In this document: positions 44,686 through 54,551 of the stretch, one piece after another
Layout of the letters: every line of letters starts with the position of its first letter
How positions within the stretch are numbered: the stretch's first letter is position 1
Origin: Marinobacter antarcticus
Lineage (GTDB): Bacteria > Pseudomonadota > Gammaproteobacteria > Pseudomonadales > Oleiphilaceae
Reading direction: 5' to 3'
Length of the DNA stretch: 64,000 nt
Assembly: GCF_900142385.1 (NCBI RefSeq)
Contig: NZ_FRAQ01000001.1
Span: forward strand, 1,612,001 to 1,676,000
Translations under genes and position numbers: made by a program
Notes under the pieces: model-generated
What the model saw: only the letters and a program-made list of their open reading frames with translations
Told to the model about the DNA's origin: nothing
Database searches by the model: none

Positions 44686-46770
44686 TCAGTTATCGCCAAA
44701 GTCGTAATTCATCTCCGGTACCGGTGCCTGCAGGTAGTAACCCTGAATGTAGTTCACGCCGGCCTGCCAGAGTGTTGCAAGAATAGCGGCGTTTTCCACC
44801 AGTGGGATAATGGTCAATTTGCCGGCGCTTTGCAGGCTCTTCACCATTTCCTTTACCTGCTCCCTGGCTTCCTCATTTTTCTGGATTTCTTCCGTGAAGG
44901 AACCGTCAATTTTCACATAATCCGTATCAATGTGTTTCAGGGTGTTGAAGGGGTTCAGTGCGCAGCCAAACTGGGCAATGGACACCTTGCAATGAAGCTG
45001 GTGCAGCGCTTTGGTGAAGTCCTTGGCCTGCTTCATGTAATTGTTCGCATCGCCTTCGCGAATCTGGAAAATCAGTGAGTCCCCGGGCAGGCGCGCTGCT
45101 TTCAGGGCCACGCTCAGCCACGGTGTGAAGGTTTTGTCCTGCAGGGTCTCCGCCGTCACGTTGAGGAACATGCGGGTATCGCTGCCTCTGGAACGGTGGC
45201 TCGATAACTGTTTGATAGTTTGCAGGATAACCCAGCGGTCGATCTTGATGGCGGTGTCGCTTGGTCCCATGGGAGGGAGAAAATCGTAAGGTGATACTTC
45301 TTTGTCATCCTTATCGAGCATTCTCACGAAGGCTTCGTAGTGCTCTTCCCCTTCACCGCGAAGGTTGATAATGGGCTGAAACAGGAGCCGGAAACGGTTC
45401 TCATCCAGTGCTTTCAGTATGGCATCTATGGAGTTGCTGTCATCCAGCGTTTCGTAATCTGCCGGGTTGTAGGCGCGAATACCATTGCCCTGATCCTGGC
45501 CTTCCTGCTTGCGTACTTCTGATGATGCAGTATGGGCCCGGGCCATAAGCTCTTCGGCTTTTGGCGAGTTTTCGGTGATAGAGGCAATGCCGATACTGAC
45601 GGTCAATGGAACCGAACGACCGTTGATATCGAACAGGTGTTCATCCACTGCTTTGCGAACTTGTTCACACCGGTTGGTCAAGGATTTCTCATCGCAGGGG
45701 AGGCACAGTAAGCCGAATGCGTCATCACTGAGGCGCGCCAGCATCAGGTCATCTCCTGCCTCTTTTTTCAGGAGACTGGCCAGATCGCCCAAAAGCATAT
45801 CTGCACCGGAAATGCCCACTTGGCCTTTCATGGTCATAAAATTATCAAGAGCAATGTACGCCAAGGCACCGGTTTCATTGTTTTTTCCGGCATTGGCAAT
45901 GGCCTGTTCGAGCTCTTTCATCAGGTATTGCCGGTTATACAGGCCGGTAAGGAGATCCTGGCTGCTGATTTCGCGTAATTTCTCTTCCAGCTCTGCATCG
46001 CTGTGCTCCGGCTGGAGCACGATCTGTGTGCACACTTCGCTATCGTAGGTTGCAGCGGACACCGACATGGTCACGTTCAATTCATGATCATCGCTGCGCT
46101 TCGCTGTGCAGTTGATGGTCATGCCATCTTCACCTTTCTCCGCGAAAGATTTCATGAACGTCTTGTAGTAGTTCTGGCTTTCGGGCGTTAGCGTGTCGAG
46201 AATGGGAACACACATCAGGTCATCAATATCGTCGTAACCCAGGAACTCCAGGTAGGACTGGTTGGCATAGATGTGCATGCCATCATTGATATAGGCAATG
46301 GCATCTTTAGAGCTTTCCAATAGCAGCTGGCACCGCTGCTCGGCTTCACGCAGATGGGACTCCAATGCTCTGCGGCGGCGGCGATCTTCAAGCGCTGCAA
46401 GTTCACGCTTGGCCTTCAGTATCAGCAAATCGTTGTGGCCGGATTGCACCGTGCCCTGGGCGCCAGCTTTCATGACGGCCACCGTTCTTTCGCGGCTTTC
46501 TTCTTCTGTCAGAAACAGGCACGGAATGTCTTTGTCCATGCGTCGGATCATGGCCAAGGCGTTATCTGCTGAGAACTCTTGCTCGATATCACGGGCCAGA
46601 AGAAGATCCCAGTTGCTGTTTTTCAGAGCTTCTTCCAGATCTTCTTCGGAGGTAATGCGGTGTGCCCGGGTGGCTTTGCCAGCATTTCTGAGCAGGCTTA
46701 CCAGGGATTCTGCATCATTCTGGGAAGGATCGAGGATCAGCAGGTGTACGGTGGCGTTCTGTTTCTGCAT
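44686..46770 (-). CDS. fimX: FimX-type c-di-GMP receptor (REC-like, PAS, degenerate GGDEF and EAL)
   Basis: The 694-residue protein has a receiver-like domain (1-130), a PAS domain (about 145-260), a GGDEF domain (270-430) whose signature reads LSDDAF, and an EAL domain (440-690) whose signature reads EAF. The metal-binding DDFG is replaced by AQFG and the catalytic EGVET by LVENA. Both catalytic sites are therefore probably dead, as in FimX of P. aeruginosa, which binds c-di-GMP through its EAL domain to promote type IV pilus assembly and twitching motility. The gene order serB-fimX is also conserved there. A PilZ-like gene lies directly upstream on the same strand. Confidence 0.93.
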   Translation of the reverse strand: MQKQNATVHLLILDPSQNDAESLVSLLRNAGKATRAHRITSEEDLEEALKNSNWDLLLARDIEQEFSADNALAMIRRMDKDIPCLFLTEEESRERTVAVMKAGAQGTVQSGHNDLLILKAKRELAALEDRRRRRALESHLREAEQRCQLLLESSKDAIAYINDGMHIYANQSYLEFLGYDDIDDLMCVPILDTLTPESQNYYKTFMKSFAEKGEDGMTINCTAKRSDDHELNVTMSVSAATYDSEVCTQIVLQPEHSDAELEEKLREISSQDLLTGLYNRQYLMKELEQAIANAGKNNETGALAYIALDNFMTMKGQVGISGADMLLGDLASLLKKEAGDDLMLARLSDDAFGLLCLPCDEKSLTNRCEQVRKAVDEHLFDINGRSVPLTVSIGIASITENSPKAEELMARAHTASSEVRKQEGQDQGNGIRAYNPADYETLDDSNSIDAILKALDENRFRLLFQPIINLRGEGEEHYEAFVRMLDKDDKEVSPYDFLPPMGPSDTAIKIDRWVILQTIKQLSSHRSRGSDTRMFLNVTAETLQDKTFTPWLSVALKAARLPGDSLIFQIREGDANNYMKQAKDFTKALHQLHCKVSIAQFGCALNPFNTLKHIDTDYVKIDGSFTEEIQKNEEAREQVKEMVKSLQSAGKLTIIPLVENAAILATLWQAGVNYIQGYYLQAPVPEMNYDFGDN

Positions 46771-46923
46771 TCCTAAGACGTCTCATAATACAGGTTGGCT
46801 GAGCCGGCCCCGGCAGAGAGGAATTCTGCCATAAAAACAGTATCTTGAAGGAAACTGTGAACTGGTACTGCGAGACCGGGCTGTCACTATCGCTGAATAA
46901 TGCAGGGGTTGAGGCTCAATAAC

Positions 46924-46959
46924 AAGCCTCCGACGGATTTACGGGGGCGCCGGAGGCTT
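46924..46959 (-). terminator. Hairpin after the PilZ-like gene
   Basis: AAGCCTCCG and CGGAGGCTT form a nine-pair stem with an 18-base loop, directly after the minus-strand stop codon. The following bases (GTTATTG) are a poor U tract, so it may act as a weak terminator or a processing barrier between this gene and fimX. Confidence 0.45.
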
Positions 46960-48768
46960 TCAGAGAGATGGCCACAGCGAATCGAAATCGTCTTCACTGT
47001 TACCAGACGATCTTGATGGGATTGTGGCCGTCGAGGCTGCGGCATTATTATGAAGTTTCAGCTCAAACTGGCTGATGCTGCCGGTTGAGGAAACCTTCTT
47101 CAATAACTGTCCCTGCTCCTCTCTGCCGCTATGCAGCAGAGAAATCCGGCTGCCGGGCTGGAAAGGCAGTCGGGGGGTGAGCAAAGTGGCAGCCTGGTTG
47201 ACAACACTGATCTCAGGCAGCATCAGGCCGCGCAGATACTCACTGCTATTGCCGACTTTCTGAAGCAGGCGGACACCGCAGGGTGAACCGCTGGGCGCCA
47301 GAAGCTCGATGCCAATCTGAGTGCCCTGATTTCTGATTTGCCGGATCCAGCGAACGACCGCAATGCTCCATGGATGAGTGCGCTGCTCTCGCACTCCAAG
47401 GATCTCTCCTGCCTGCATCGACGGCGGAACACCGGTCTCCCACGAGACGCAGTAGCCACCAGGGCTGGTATTTACCAGTAGCGTGATATGTGATCTGGGG
47501 CGGCTTTTATCGGTTGCGGGTGTCGGTGTATTCCCGAAACTGCCACGATAATTGATTGGCGTATCTGCGGAGTGCAGGTGCTCATCGCTCGGAGAGGCAT
47601 CAGGGGCGCCTGCCCATGCGTCGCTGCGCTTGCGGGACGCGCGGATAAAAAGGTTTTCGTCATCCGGATCGCCGTTGTCATTGCCGGTTACGAACTCGGT
47701 AAATGACTTTTCGCCGGCAATGAAGTAGTGCGCTGCAGAGAGCCCTACGCAGACTTCCAGTGTGCCCTGGCTGGAAATCCGGTTGAAATTCCGTTTTGCC
47801 AGAATTCCCAGAGCCTGGCTCAGGTGAGTGAGCAGGGTGTCGTTGACATTGCCCGGTATTTTCAGAGTTCCGGGTGCCGGAAGTTGGCGAAGACGGGCAT
47901 CGAGATTTTCGGAAATTGTGGCTGCCAGCTCGCGGGTGTCAAATCCTAAGCTCTCATCCCCGGGCTTGGCCTCGAGCAGGCTTCTGTAAATCGGAGAGCT
48001 GTCGCGCTCCATATTGACAACGAAAAGGGTGTCTTCTCCGATGTCCGGCCCGCAGCGAGTTTGCTCGGTCCAGGACTCAAACAGCTCGTATGCCTGAAGC
48101 AGTTCGGATTGTCTGAGTTGGTTGGGTCTTGCGCAGCCCAGAAGTAAAAGGCGCTTGTAGCTATCGGCGACAGTACTTGCCAGCCTCTGTTTCAAGGTGC
48201 CGTCTTCTACGGTTACGTCAGAAAGCTTGTTGCGGTGAGCAAACCGGAACATGCGGTGACATTCCAGCCAGCTTTGTGCCGGGCTCGGGCAATAGAGTTG
48301 GTGCGATCTCAGAATGGTCGAAGCAAGCTCGGACGTGGCCCGGTGGATAGCAGTAGCAATCAGTTTGCGGTTTTTGTCCAGGCCGCCGTCGTCTAACGCC
48401 TCCAGAAGGCAAAGTTTGTAGCCGCTGGCAAGGTGGAGCTGGAGCGCCTGGGAAAGATTGGCGATTTTGCGTTGCTTCTCTGGCAAGGCCACTGCAAGCC
48501 CGAGGTAGTGACGGGAAAGCTCACTGCAGACGAAATGAATCTGCTCGCGAATCAGTTCAAGGAACTGCAGGCGGTGCTGGGGCGCAAGAAACAGATGGTT
48601 GAGTTCAATGATCGCGTGATAGAGCTGGCGCGATACTTCGCCAATATTGGCCATGGGAAGCTGGTTGATCCAGACCTTGAATGCCTTGGGCGTGGTACCG
48701 CAGAACGACAGACTGGCCGTTTTCTGCTCGGGAACACGGAGATCTGGTTTGAGGATCATGCCTTCCAT
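46960..48768 (-). CDS. Long PilZ-like protein of unknown function, upstream of fimX
   Basis: The 602-residue protein has about 390 mostly helical residues with no family I recognise, then a PilZ-like beta domain. Near residue 432 it carries NTSPGG, matching the N-x-S-x-x-G of c-di-GMP-binding PilZ domains, with RPRSH a few residues earlier as the arginine motif. Residues 360-410 are a polar linker. It is the gene next to fimX in the Pseudomonas order too. It likely binds c-di-GMP, and its position suggests a role with FimX in pilus control; that is inference. The start is uncertain: ATG 48768 and ATG 48759 both have poor spacing to a ribosome binding site. Confidence 0.7.
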   Translation of the reverse strand: MEGMILKPDLRVPEQKTASLSFCGTTPKAFKVWINQLPMANIGEVSRQLYHAIIELNHLFLAPQHRLQFLELIREQIHFVCSELSRHYLGLAVALPEKQRKIANLSQALQLHLASGYKLCLLEALDDGGLDKNRKLIATAIHRATSELASTILRSHQLYCPSPAQSWLECHRMFRFAHRNKLSDVTVEDGTLKQRLASTVADSYKRLLLLGCARPNQLRQSELLQAYELFESWTEQTRCGPDIGEDTLFVVNMERDSSPIYRSLLEAKPGDESLGFDTRELAATISENLDARLRQLPAPGTLKIPGNVNDTLLTHLSQALGILAKRNFNRISSQGTLEVCVGLSAAHYFIAGEKSFTEFVTGNDNGDPDDENLFIRASRKRSDAWAGAPDASPSDEHLHSADTPINYRGSFGNTPTPATDKSRPRSHITLLVNTSPGGYCVSWETGVPPSMQAGEILGVREQRTHPWSIAVVRWIRQIRNQGTQIGIELLAPSGSPCGVRLLQKVGNSSEYLRGLMLPEISVVNQAATLLTPRLPFQPGSRISLLHSGREEQGQLLKKVSSTGSISQFELKLHNNAAASTATIPSRSSGNSEDDFDSLWPSL

Positions 48769-48994
48769 GAATTTGCGCCAATATCAGGACAACGTTTCGT
48801 ATTCCGGGTTCTCAGATACCGCACAGCAGACACTGCTGTGGCACGTTGGATTACCAGGAAAACACCGTAAATACATATTTTTACAAAATAGACGGTACTG
48901 GACTTTAAAGCAGCAAACCAGTGTAAAAAAGCGAGAAAATCGCGTGTTGACAATGTTTGACATGTGAAATCGGGCCAGCTTTGCATAAAAACCA

Positions 48995-50044
48995 TTAAAG
49001 AGCTTCCGAATACAGGTCAATGGGCGTCTTGGTTGCTTCTCCGGGAACTTCGCGAACCAGCCGTGGAACCAGAAAGCCCGGCAGTCTGGACAGCAGTTCC
49101 CGAACCAGCAAGCGGGCCTCGTCGTCGGATACGTCAAAATGCTGAGCACCGGCGACCGGGTCAAATGCATGCAGGTAGTAGGGCAGGACGCCCGCATCAA
49201 ACAGCGCCTCGCTTAAATCCTCCAGCACACCAGCATCATCATTGACGCCCCTTAGAATGACGCTCTGGTTCAGCAATGTTGCGCCCGCTGAACGGAGGTA
49301 ACTCAGAGCGCGGCGGGTTGGCTGGTCAATTTCTGCCGGGTGATTAATGTGCAGCACTATAACAACCTGCACCGGTGTGCTGCTGATCCACTTCAGCAGC
49401 GTGTTACACACTCGTTGCGGTATCACCACCGGGAGGCGGGTATGCAGGCGTATACGGCGGATGTGAGGGATGCTGCTGATGGCCGACGCCCACTGGGCCA
49501 GCAGCTGATCGTTGACTGCCAGTGGGTCGCCGCCGCTGAAAATGACTTCATTGATTTCCGGGGATGCCGCGAGCGTATCCAGCACCCGTTGCCGGTCGGC
49601 CGGGCTCAGGCGCTGTTCGTCGTAGGGGAAGTGACGGCGAAAACAGTAGCGGCAGTTAATGGCACACTGGCCGGTCACCATGAGCAGGGCCCGGCTGCGA
49701 TACTTTCGGATCAGACCAGTGGTCTGAATCGCATCGTCTTCCTGCAGCGGATCGGTTACAAAACCCTCTACAGTGTTTGTCTCGAGATCCATAGGCAGTA
49801 CCTGTCGCAGCAGCGGGTCTGCCGGGTTTCCTTTTTCCATTCGCGCCAGAAAAGGATCTGGAACCCTGACAGGAAACAACCGATGGCCAGCCTCGGCGCC
49901 GGCCAGCCAGATCTCTGCGGGCAAGTCCAGCCTTGCCAGCAGTTCTCGTGGCGAGGTTATCGAGTCGGAAAGCAGTTGTTGCCAGCTCCGGTTATCATCG
50001 CCTGAAAGCCGGGCTTCTATAGAGGCGGGGGTTCGCTGTATCAT
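48995..50044 (-). CDS. epmB: EF-P (R)-beta-lysine pathway enzyme EpmB (lysine 2,3-aminomutase)
   Basis: The 349-residue radical SAM enzyme has the iron-sulfur motif [15 protein letters not shown], the SAM-binding [10 protein letters not shown], and the PLP-binding region, as in KamA-type aminomutases, but is shorter than clostridial enzymes as EpmB is. It turns (S)-lysine into (R)-beta-lysine for attachment to elongation factor P. It is divergent from efp across only 45 bases, and epmA is next to efp, so the complete lysylation system is clustered. EpmC (hydroxylase) is not in the window. The region between it and the PilZ-like gene (226 bases) shows repeated TTGACA words but no coding frame. 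Confidence 0.94.
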   Translation of the reverse strand: MIQRTPASIEARLSGDDNRSWQQLLSDSITSPRELLARLDLPAEIWLAGAEAGHRLFPVRVPDPFLARMEKGNPADPLLRQVLPMDLETNTVEGFVTDPLQEDDAIQTTGLIRKYRSRALLMVTGQCAINCRYCFRRHFPYDEQRLSPADRQRVLDTLAASPEINEVIFSGGDPLAVNDQLLAQWASAISSIPHIRRIRLHTRLPVVIPQRVCNTLLKWISSTPVQVVIVLHINHPAEIDQPTRRALSYLRSAGATLLNQSVILRGVNDDAGVLEDLSEALFDAGVLPYYLHAFDPVAGAQHFDVSDDEARLLVRELLSRLPGFLVPRLVREVPGEATKTPIDLYSEAL

Positions 50045-50089
50045 AGCGGCCTTCGAATTTTAAACAGCATTTTGGCAGGTGGACATTTC

Positions 50090-50665
50090 ATGGCTTCATA
50101 TTCTACCAACGAATTTCGCAGCGGTCTTAAGGTTTTGCTGGATGGAGACCCCTGTATCATTCTTGATAACGAACTCGTAAAACCGGGTAAAGGCCAGGCG
50201 TTTAATCGCGTCAAGCTGCGCAACCTGATGAGTAACCGGGTATGGGAGCGTACCTTTAAATCTGGCGAAAGTCTCGAAGCAGCAGACGTTATGGACCAGG
50301 ATATGGAATACCTCTACACCGACGGGGAATTCTGGCATTTCATGCTCACCGATGGCTCTTTCGAGCAGTATCCTGCTGATGCAAAAGCTGTCGGTGACAC
50401 GCTCAAGTGGCTGAAAGAACAAGACGTCTACACCGTAACTCTTTATAACGGTGCACCCCTGACGATAACCCCACCAAACTTTGTTGAGCTGGAAGTGGTT
50501 GAAACCGACCCCGGCATGAAAGGTGATACCGCCCAGGGCGGCTCCAAGCCCGCAACCCTGTCTACCGGCGCGGTTGTGAGCGTACCCCTGTTTATCACCA
50601 TCGGCGAAGTGCTCAAGGTCGACACCCGCTCTGGTGAGTACATGAACCGGGTAAAAAGCAGCTGA
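50090..50665 (+). CDS. efp: Elongation factor P
   Basis: The 191-residue EF-P has three beta-barrel domains, with Lys34 at the tip of domain I in KPGKGQAF, the residue modified with beta-lysine by EpmA/EpmB. EF-P relieves ribosome stalling at polyproline. I start at ATG 50090 (AGGTGGA upstream); six codons of extra frame lie before it. It is divergent from epmB and precedes epmA by seven bases, one of the clearest functional clusters in the window. Confidence 0.96.
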   Translation: MASYSTNEFRSGLKVLLDGDPCIILDNELVKPGKGQAFNRVKLRNLMSNRVWERTFKSGESLEAADVMDQDMEYLYTDGEFWHFMLTDGSFEQYPADAKAVGDTLKWLKEQDVYTVTLYNGAPLTITPPNFVELEVVETDPGMKGDTAQGGSKPATLSTGAVVSVPLFITIGEVLKVDTRSGEYMNRVKSS

Positions 50666-50672
50666 TACCTCT

Positions 50673-51641
50673 ATGAAAAACCAGCCTGACTGGCAGCCCA
50701 CTGCCTCTTTGGCAACTCTGAAAAGCCGCGCACAACAGTCATCCTTTGTGCGCGGCTTTTTCGTGCAACGCGGTGTGCTGGAAGTCGAAACCCCGGTACT
50801 TGGCCGCTGCGGTGTAACTGAGCCTAACCTCGATGGTGTATCCGTACAGGTAAGCGCCCAGGGCGTTGAAGGCGGCTGGCTTCAGACCTCTCCTGAATAC
50901 CATATGAAACGACTGCTGGCCGCAGGCTCCGGTTCGATCTACCAGATCTCAAAAGTCTTTCGCAACGGTGAGCGCGGCCGCCGCCACAACCCCGAGTTTT
51001 CCATGCTCGAGTGGTACCGCACAGGCTTGGACGATGTCGCCCTGATGACAGAAGTCTCCGACCTGGTGTGCGGCTGGCTGAAATGCCCCCGGCCAAAAAC
51101 AACAAGCTATCGCCAGGCAATGATCGACTGGGCAGGCATCGACCCTTTTGTAATATCAGCAAGTGAACTGCACCAGCGCTGCCGGCAGTGGCTGGAGCCA
51201 GAGCAGCTGAAAGACCTCAGCCGCGACGGCTGTCTGGATCTACTGATGAGCTTTGCCGTCGAGCCCAACCTGGGCAACGAAACCCCGGTATTCATCAACC
51301 AATACCCGGCGACTCAAGCCTCCCTGGCCAGAATCTCCCAGGTTGACGGTTTCGACGTAGCCCACCGCTTCGAGCTCTATATCGACGGCCTGGAATTATG
51401 CAACGGTTACTGGGAGCTCACCTGCGCCGACGAACAACGCAACCGCTTCGAAGCAGACAACCGCCTGCGCAAAGCCGCCGGAAAACCCGAAATGAACGTC
51501 GATGAAGCCTTCCTGGCCGCCTTGGAGCAAGGCTTGCCGGACTGCGCCGGCGTAGCCTTAGGGCTTGATCGCTTGCTAATGCTCAAGATCGGCACCCGCG
51601 ATATTGCAGATGTTTTGGCGTTCCCGCTAGAGCGAGCTTGA
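50673..51641 (+). CDS. epmA: EF-P lysine ligase EpmA (GenX/PoxA)
   Basis: The 322-residue protein is a class II lysyl-tRNA synthetase-like catalytic core without the anticodon-binding domain: motif 2 is in FRNGERGRRHNPEFSMLEWY and motif 3 in GVALGLDRLLML. This matches EpmA (YjeA/PoxA/GenX, 325 in E. coli), which activates beta-lysine and ligates it to Lys34 of EF-P. It starts seven bases after efp, implying co-transcription. Its stop is two bases from the end of the convergent psd gene. Confidence 0.95.
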   Translation: MKNQPDWQPTASLATLKSRAQQSSFVRGFFVQRGVLEVETPVLGRCGVTEPNLDGVSVQVSAQGVEGGWLQTSPEYHMKRLLAAGSGSIYQISKVFRNGERGRRHNPEFSMLEWYRTGLDDVALMTEVSDLVCGWLKCPRPKTTSYRQAMIDWAGIDPFVISASELHQRCRQWLEPEQLKDLSRDGCLDLLMSFAVEPNLGNETPVFINQYPATQASLARISQVDGFDVAHRFELYIDGLELCNGYWELTCADEQRNRFEADNRLRKAAGKPEMNVDEAFLAALEQGLPDCAGVALGLDRLLMLKIGTRDIADVLAFPLERA

Positions 51642-51643
51642 GG

Positions 51644-52501
51644 TCAGGCGCTAACTTGACCAAATGCCTCACCCATACGAACCCGCTTCCCCGCAACCTG
51701 CTCAGCATCCCAGCTAACGCTACCCTTAGGCATAACCATCACCACCGTAGAACCTAAGCGGAAACGCCCCATCTCCTCGCCTTTGGCAAACGAAATGGCG
51801 CTCTCACCTTCATAGGTGATCGCCTTTACACCACTGTTATTGGGCACCACAATCCCCGCCCAAGGCGTCTCAACGCTGCCCACAATCATCGCGCCCACAA
51901 GAACCAGCGCCATAGGGCCCGCCGCTGTATCAAAAATACAGACAACACGCTCATTACGGGCAAACAGATTAGGAACATTCTCCGCAGTGGCCGGATTTAC
52001 CGAAAACAGCTTGCCGGGAACATAAACCATTTCCCGAAGCGTGCCCGCCAGAGGCATGTGAACGCGATGGTAATCCCTGGGGGATAGATACAGGTTTGAA
52101 AACTCGCCCCCTGAGAAGGCTTCCGCCCGCCGAGTGTCTCCGCCGAGCAGTTCGGTCAGGCTGAAAGACTGGCCCTTGGCCTGGAACACCCGGTCGCCGG
52201 TCACCTGGCCAAGTTGGCTTATTGCGCCATCCACGGGGCTTACAAAGGTGCTTTCGCCTTCGGCAACAGGGCGGATGCCGGGCTTCAGCGCCCGGGTGAA
52301 AAATGCGTTAAAGCTGGCGTAGGCGGTCGGATCCTGCTCGGCGGCCTCGCTCATGTCTACGCCATAGCGCTTGACGAACCATTTGACCACTCGATTTTTG
52401 AGCGCAGGGGTGCGGTCATTGTCTGCAAGGCGGCCGGCCAAGTGCGAAACCGCGAGCTGCGGAGTGACGTACTGACTCAGAACAAACAGCTTGTCGAACA
52501 T
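51644..52501 (-). CDS. psd: Phosphatidylserine decarboxylase proenzyme
   Basis: The 285-residue protein has the self-cleavage motif LGST, where Ser251 becomes the pyruvoyl group of the alpha subunit. The Asp of PVDGAISQLG and the His of RDYHRVHMP provide the rest of the catalytic set. It is membrane-associated and makes phosphatidylethanolamine from phosphatidylserine, the major phospholipid step. The psd-motAB-rsgA-orn neighbourhood is the same as in Pseudomonas. It is divergent from motA across 197 bases. Confidence 0.95.
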   Translation of the reverse strand: MFDKLFVLSQYVTPQLAVSHLAGRLADNDRTPALKNRVVKWFVKRYGVDMSEAAEQDPTAYASFNAFFTRALKPGIRPVAEGESTFVSPVDGAISQLGQVTGDRVFQAKGQSFSLTELLGGDTRRAEAFSGGEFSNLYLSPRDYHRVHMPLAGTLREMVYVPGKLFSVNPATAENVPNLFARNERVVCIFDTAAGPMALVLVGAMIVGSVETPWAGIVVPNNSGVKAITYEGESAISFAKGEEMGRFRLGSTVVMVMPKGSVSWDAEQVAGKRVRMGEAFGQVSA

Positions 52502-52698
52502 TGAAAGAGATCCTCTGCGTTCAAAGACACAAAGTTTACCAAATAGTACTGCAAGAGTGTTGCGCAGACGTCTGTATGTATAGAAATTGTTTCATGGCTT
52601 CGCGGATAATGCAGAGGCTTGCTATGATCAGACCAGAAAATGCATGATCATTACCGGCACTGGCCGATACCCTCAATATAAAGGCTTACATTCTTCCC
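52502..52698. promoter_or_regulatory. Divergent promoter region between psd and motA
   Basis: GGCCGATAC at 52662-52670 resembles the -10 element (GCCGATAA) of flagellar sigma-28 promoters and lies about 30 bases before the motA start, but no TAAA -35 is found at the proper distance, so it is only a weak candidate. The rest is AT-rich. Confidence 0.25.
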
Positions 52699-53550
52699 AT
52701 GCTACTTATTATTGGCTCAGTGATTGTCATTGCCAGCGTTCTTGGTGGATATGTCCTCCACGGCGGCAATCTTATGGTGTTGTGGCAACCGACAGAGCTG
52801 CTCATTATCTTCGGCGCAGCTATTGGCTCTTTTGTGATTGCCAACCCGCTGCATACCGTGAAAGACGTATTTGCCGGCATTTTGCGCCTGCTGACGGGCT
52901 CACCGTTCAACAAGTCCTACTACATGGATTTACTGAGCATGCTCTACGAGATTTTTGATAAATCCCGCAAGCAGGGGGTTATGTCCATCGAAGAGGATAT
53001 TGATAACCCGGAATCCAGTCAGATATTCAGCCGTTACCCGGCCATTATGAAATCGAAGACGTTGCTCGATTTTATTACGGACTACCTGCGCATAATCAGC
53101 GCGGGAAACATGGCTACCCATGAGCTGGAAGGCATGATGGAAAACGAAATTGACAGCCGCCAGCACGAACTTGAAGAGCCCGCTCACGCAGTGAACAAAA
53201 TTGCGGATGCCCTGCCGGGTCTGGGTATCGTCGCGGCGGTGCTTGGTATCGTGATCACCATGAACTTTCTGAGTGAAGGGCCTGAGCGCATTGGTTTGAG
53301 TGTGGCAGCGGCACTGGTGGGCACCTTTCTGGGCATCTGGATGGGCTATGGCTTTGTTGGGCCAACCTCCATCGCCATGGAACATGCTGCAAAATACGAA
53401 CTCAAAGCCTACGAATGCGTCAAATCTGCAATTGTGGCAACGGTTTCAGGACAGGCGCCCCAGATGGCCATCGAATTTGGTCGCAAGGCGCTTCCCACGG
53501 ACAAGCGGCCTGGATTTCAGGAACTGAACGATCACGTGCGCGCCAAATAG
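52699..53550 (+). CDS. motA: Flagellar motor stator protein MotA
   Basis: The 283 residues have four hydrophobic helices, two at the start and two near residues 170-215, with a long cytoplasmic loop between them that carries the torque-generating charged region (around RYPAIMKSKTLLDFITDYLR). The Pro pair in HAVNKIADALPGLGIVAAVLG is the MotA signature before helix 3. With MotB it forms the proton-driven stator. ATG 52699 gives the standard size; there is no clear ribosome binding site, and the frame starts MLLIIGS as in other MotA. motB follows 25 bases later. Confidence 0.95.
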   Translation: MLLIIGSVIVIASVLGGYVLHGGNLMVLWQPTELLIIFGAAIGSFVIANPLHTVKDVFAGILRLLTGSPFNKSYYMDLLSMLYEIFDKSRKQGVMSIEEDIDNPESSQIFSRYPAIMKSKTLLDFITDYLRIISAGNMATHELEGMMENEIDSRQHELEEPAHAVNKIADALPGLGIVAAVLGIVITMNFLSEGPERIGLSVAAALVGTFLGIWMGYGFVGPTSIAMEHAAKYELKAYECVKSAIVATVSGQAPQMAIEFGRKALPTDKRPGFQELNDHVRAK

Positions 53551-53575
53551 CGCAACCTGAACCCGGAGCGGACTT

Positions 53576-54535
53576 GTGGAACAGCAGCCGATCATCATCA
53601 AACGTAAAAAAGTCATTGCTGCGGGCCACCATGGTGGTTCCTGGAAAGTGGCTTTTGCCGACTTCGCAACGGCGATGATGGCGTTTTTCCTGGTGCTTTG
53701 GCTTACTGCGACCGCGTCACCGGAACAGATAAAAGCGGTGGAAGGCTATTTTCGCGATCCTGTCGGCTTCACTGAAGGCGGATCGCCCAGCCCGGTGGAT
53801 CTTGAAGGCAGTGCGTCAGTCATCAATGAGGCCAGCCCAAATATAGAACCAGGTCAGATTGCGATCAACGACAATGTTGTAGATAAGTTGTCAGAAACCC
53901 TTGAGCAGAGACGGATGGAAGAGTTGTTTCAGGAGCTGAAGCAACGAATTGAAGAGAATGAAACTCTGCAGGAGTTCAAGAATCAGCTGCTGATCGATAT
54001 CACTGACGAGGGGCTGCGAATCCAGATAGTTGACCGTTCCGGTCGCCCCATGTTTGATAGTGGCAAGGCTGAGTTGAAATACTACTCACAGGAAATTCTG
54101 TTCGAACTGGCAAAAACTCTTGGGGCAGTCGATAACAAACTCAGCATTACCGGCCATACCGACGCCACCCCCTTCGGGGGACGCCCTGGTTACACCAACT
54201 GGGAGCTTTCAGCAGACCGTGCCAACACTGCTCGCAGGGCACTGGTTGCCGGTGGCGTGCGCGGCCAGCAAATAGCGCGGGTTGTTGGGCTGAGCGATTC
54301 TATACTGTTTGATCAGGGCGAGCCCACGGCACCGGTAAACCGTCGCATTTCCATCATCGTGCTCAACAAGAAAACAGTGAACAGCATTCAAAGCAGCGCC
54401 AGCGCAAAAGGTGCCCCCCTGATCGATCTCACGGTTCCTTCTGAAAAAGAGCAGGAAAAGGCCATGGAGAACCTGGAAAGCGGCGACTGGATGAAGGAGA
54501 AAGCAGAACCCGCACCGGGCGAGCTGAACTGGTAG
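53576..54535 (+). CDS. motB: Flagellar motor stator protein MotB
   Basis: GTG 53576 is preceded by CGGAG. The 319-residue protein has a short cytoplasmic tail, a single transmembrane helix whose FADFATAMMAFFLVLWL carries the proton-accepting Asp, a plug/linker, and a C-terminal OmpA-type peptidoglycan-binding domain (TGHTDATPFGG, NWELSADRAN). It anchors the MotA/B stator to the cell wall. The two stator genes form an operon. Other flagellar genes are not in the window. Confidence 0.95.
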   Translation: MEQQPIIIKRKKVIAAGHHGGSWKVAFADFATAMMAFFLVLWLTATASPEQIKAVEGYFRDPVGFTEGGSPSPVDLEGSASVINEASPNIEPGQIAINDNVVDKLSETLEQRRMEELFQELKQRIEENETLQEFKNQLLIDITDEGLRIQIVDRSGRPMFDSGKAELKYYSQEILFELAKTLGAVDNKLSITGHTDATPFGGRPGYTNWELSADRANTARRALVAGGVRGQQIARVVGLSDSILFDQGEPTAPVNRRISIIVLNKKTVNSIQSSASAKGAPLIDLTVPSEKEQEKAMENLESGDWMKEKAEPAPGELNW

Positions 54536-54551
54536 TTCGCACGGTGCGGTA

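Noticed and set aside
52662..52670. Sigma-28-like -10 element upstream of motA
   Set aside because: No TAAA at 15 or 16 bases upstream; kept only as a low-confidence note.
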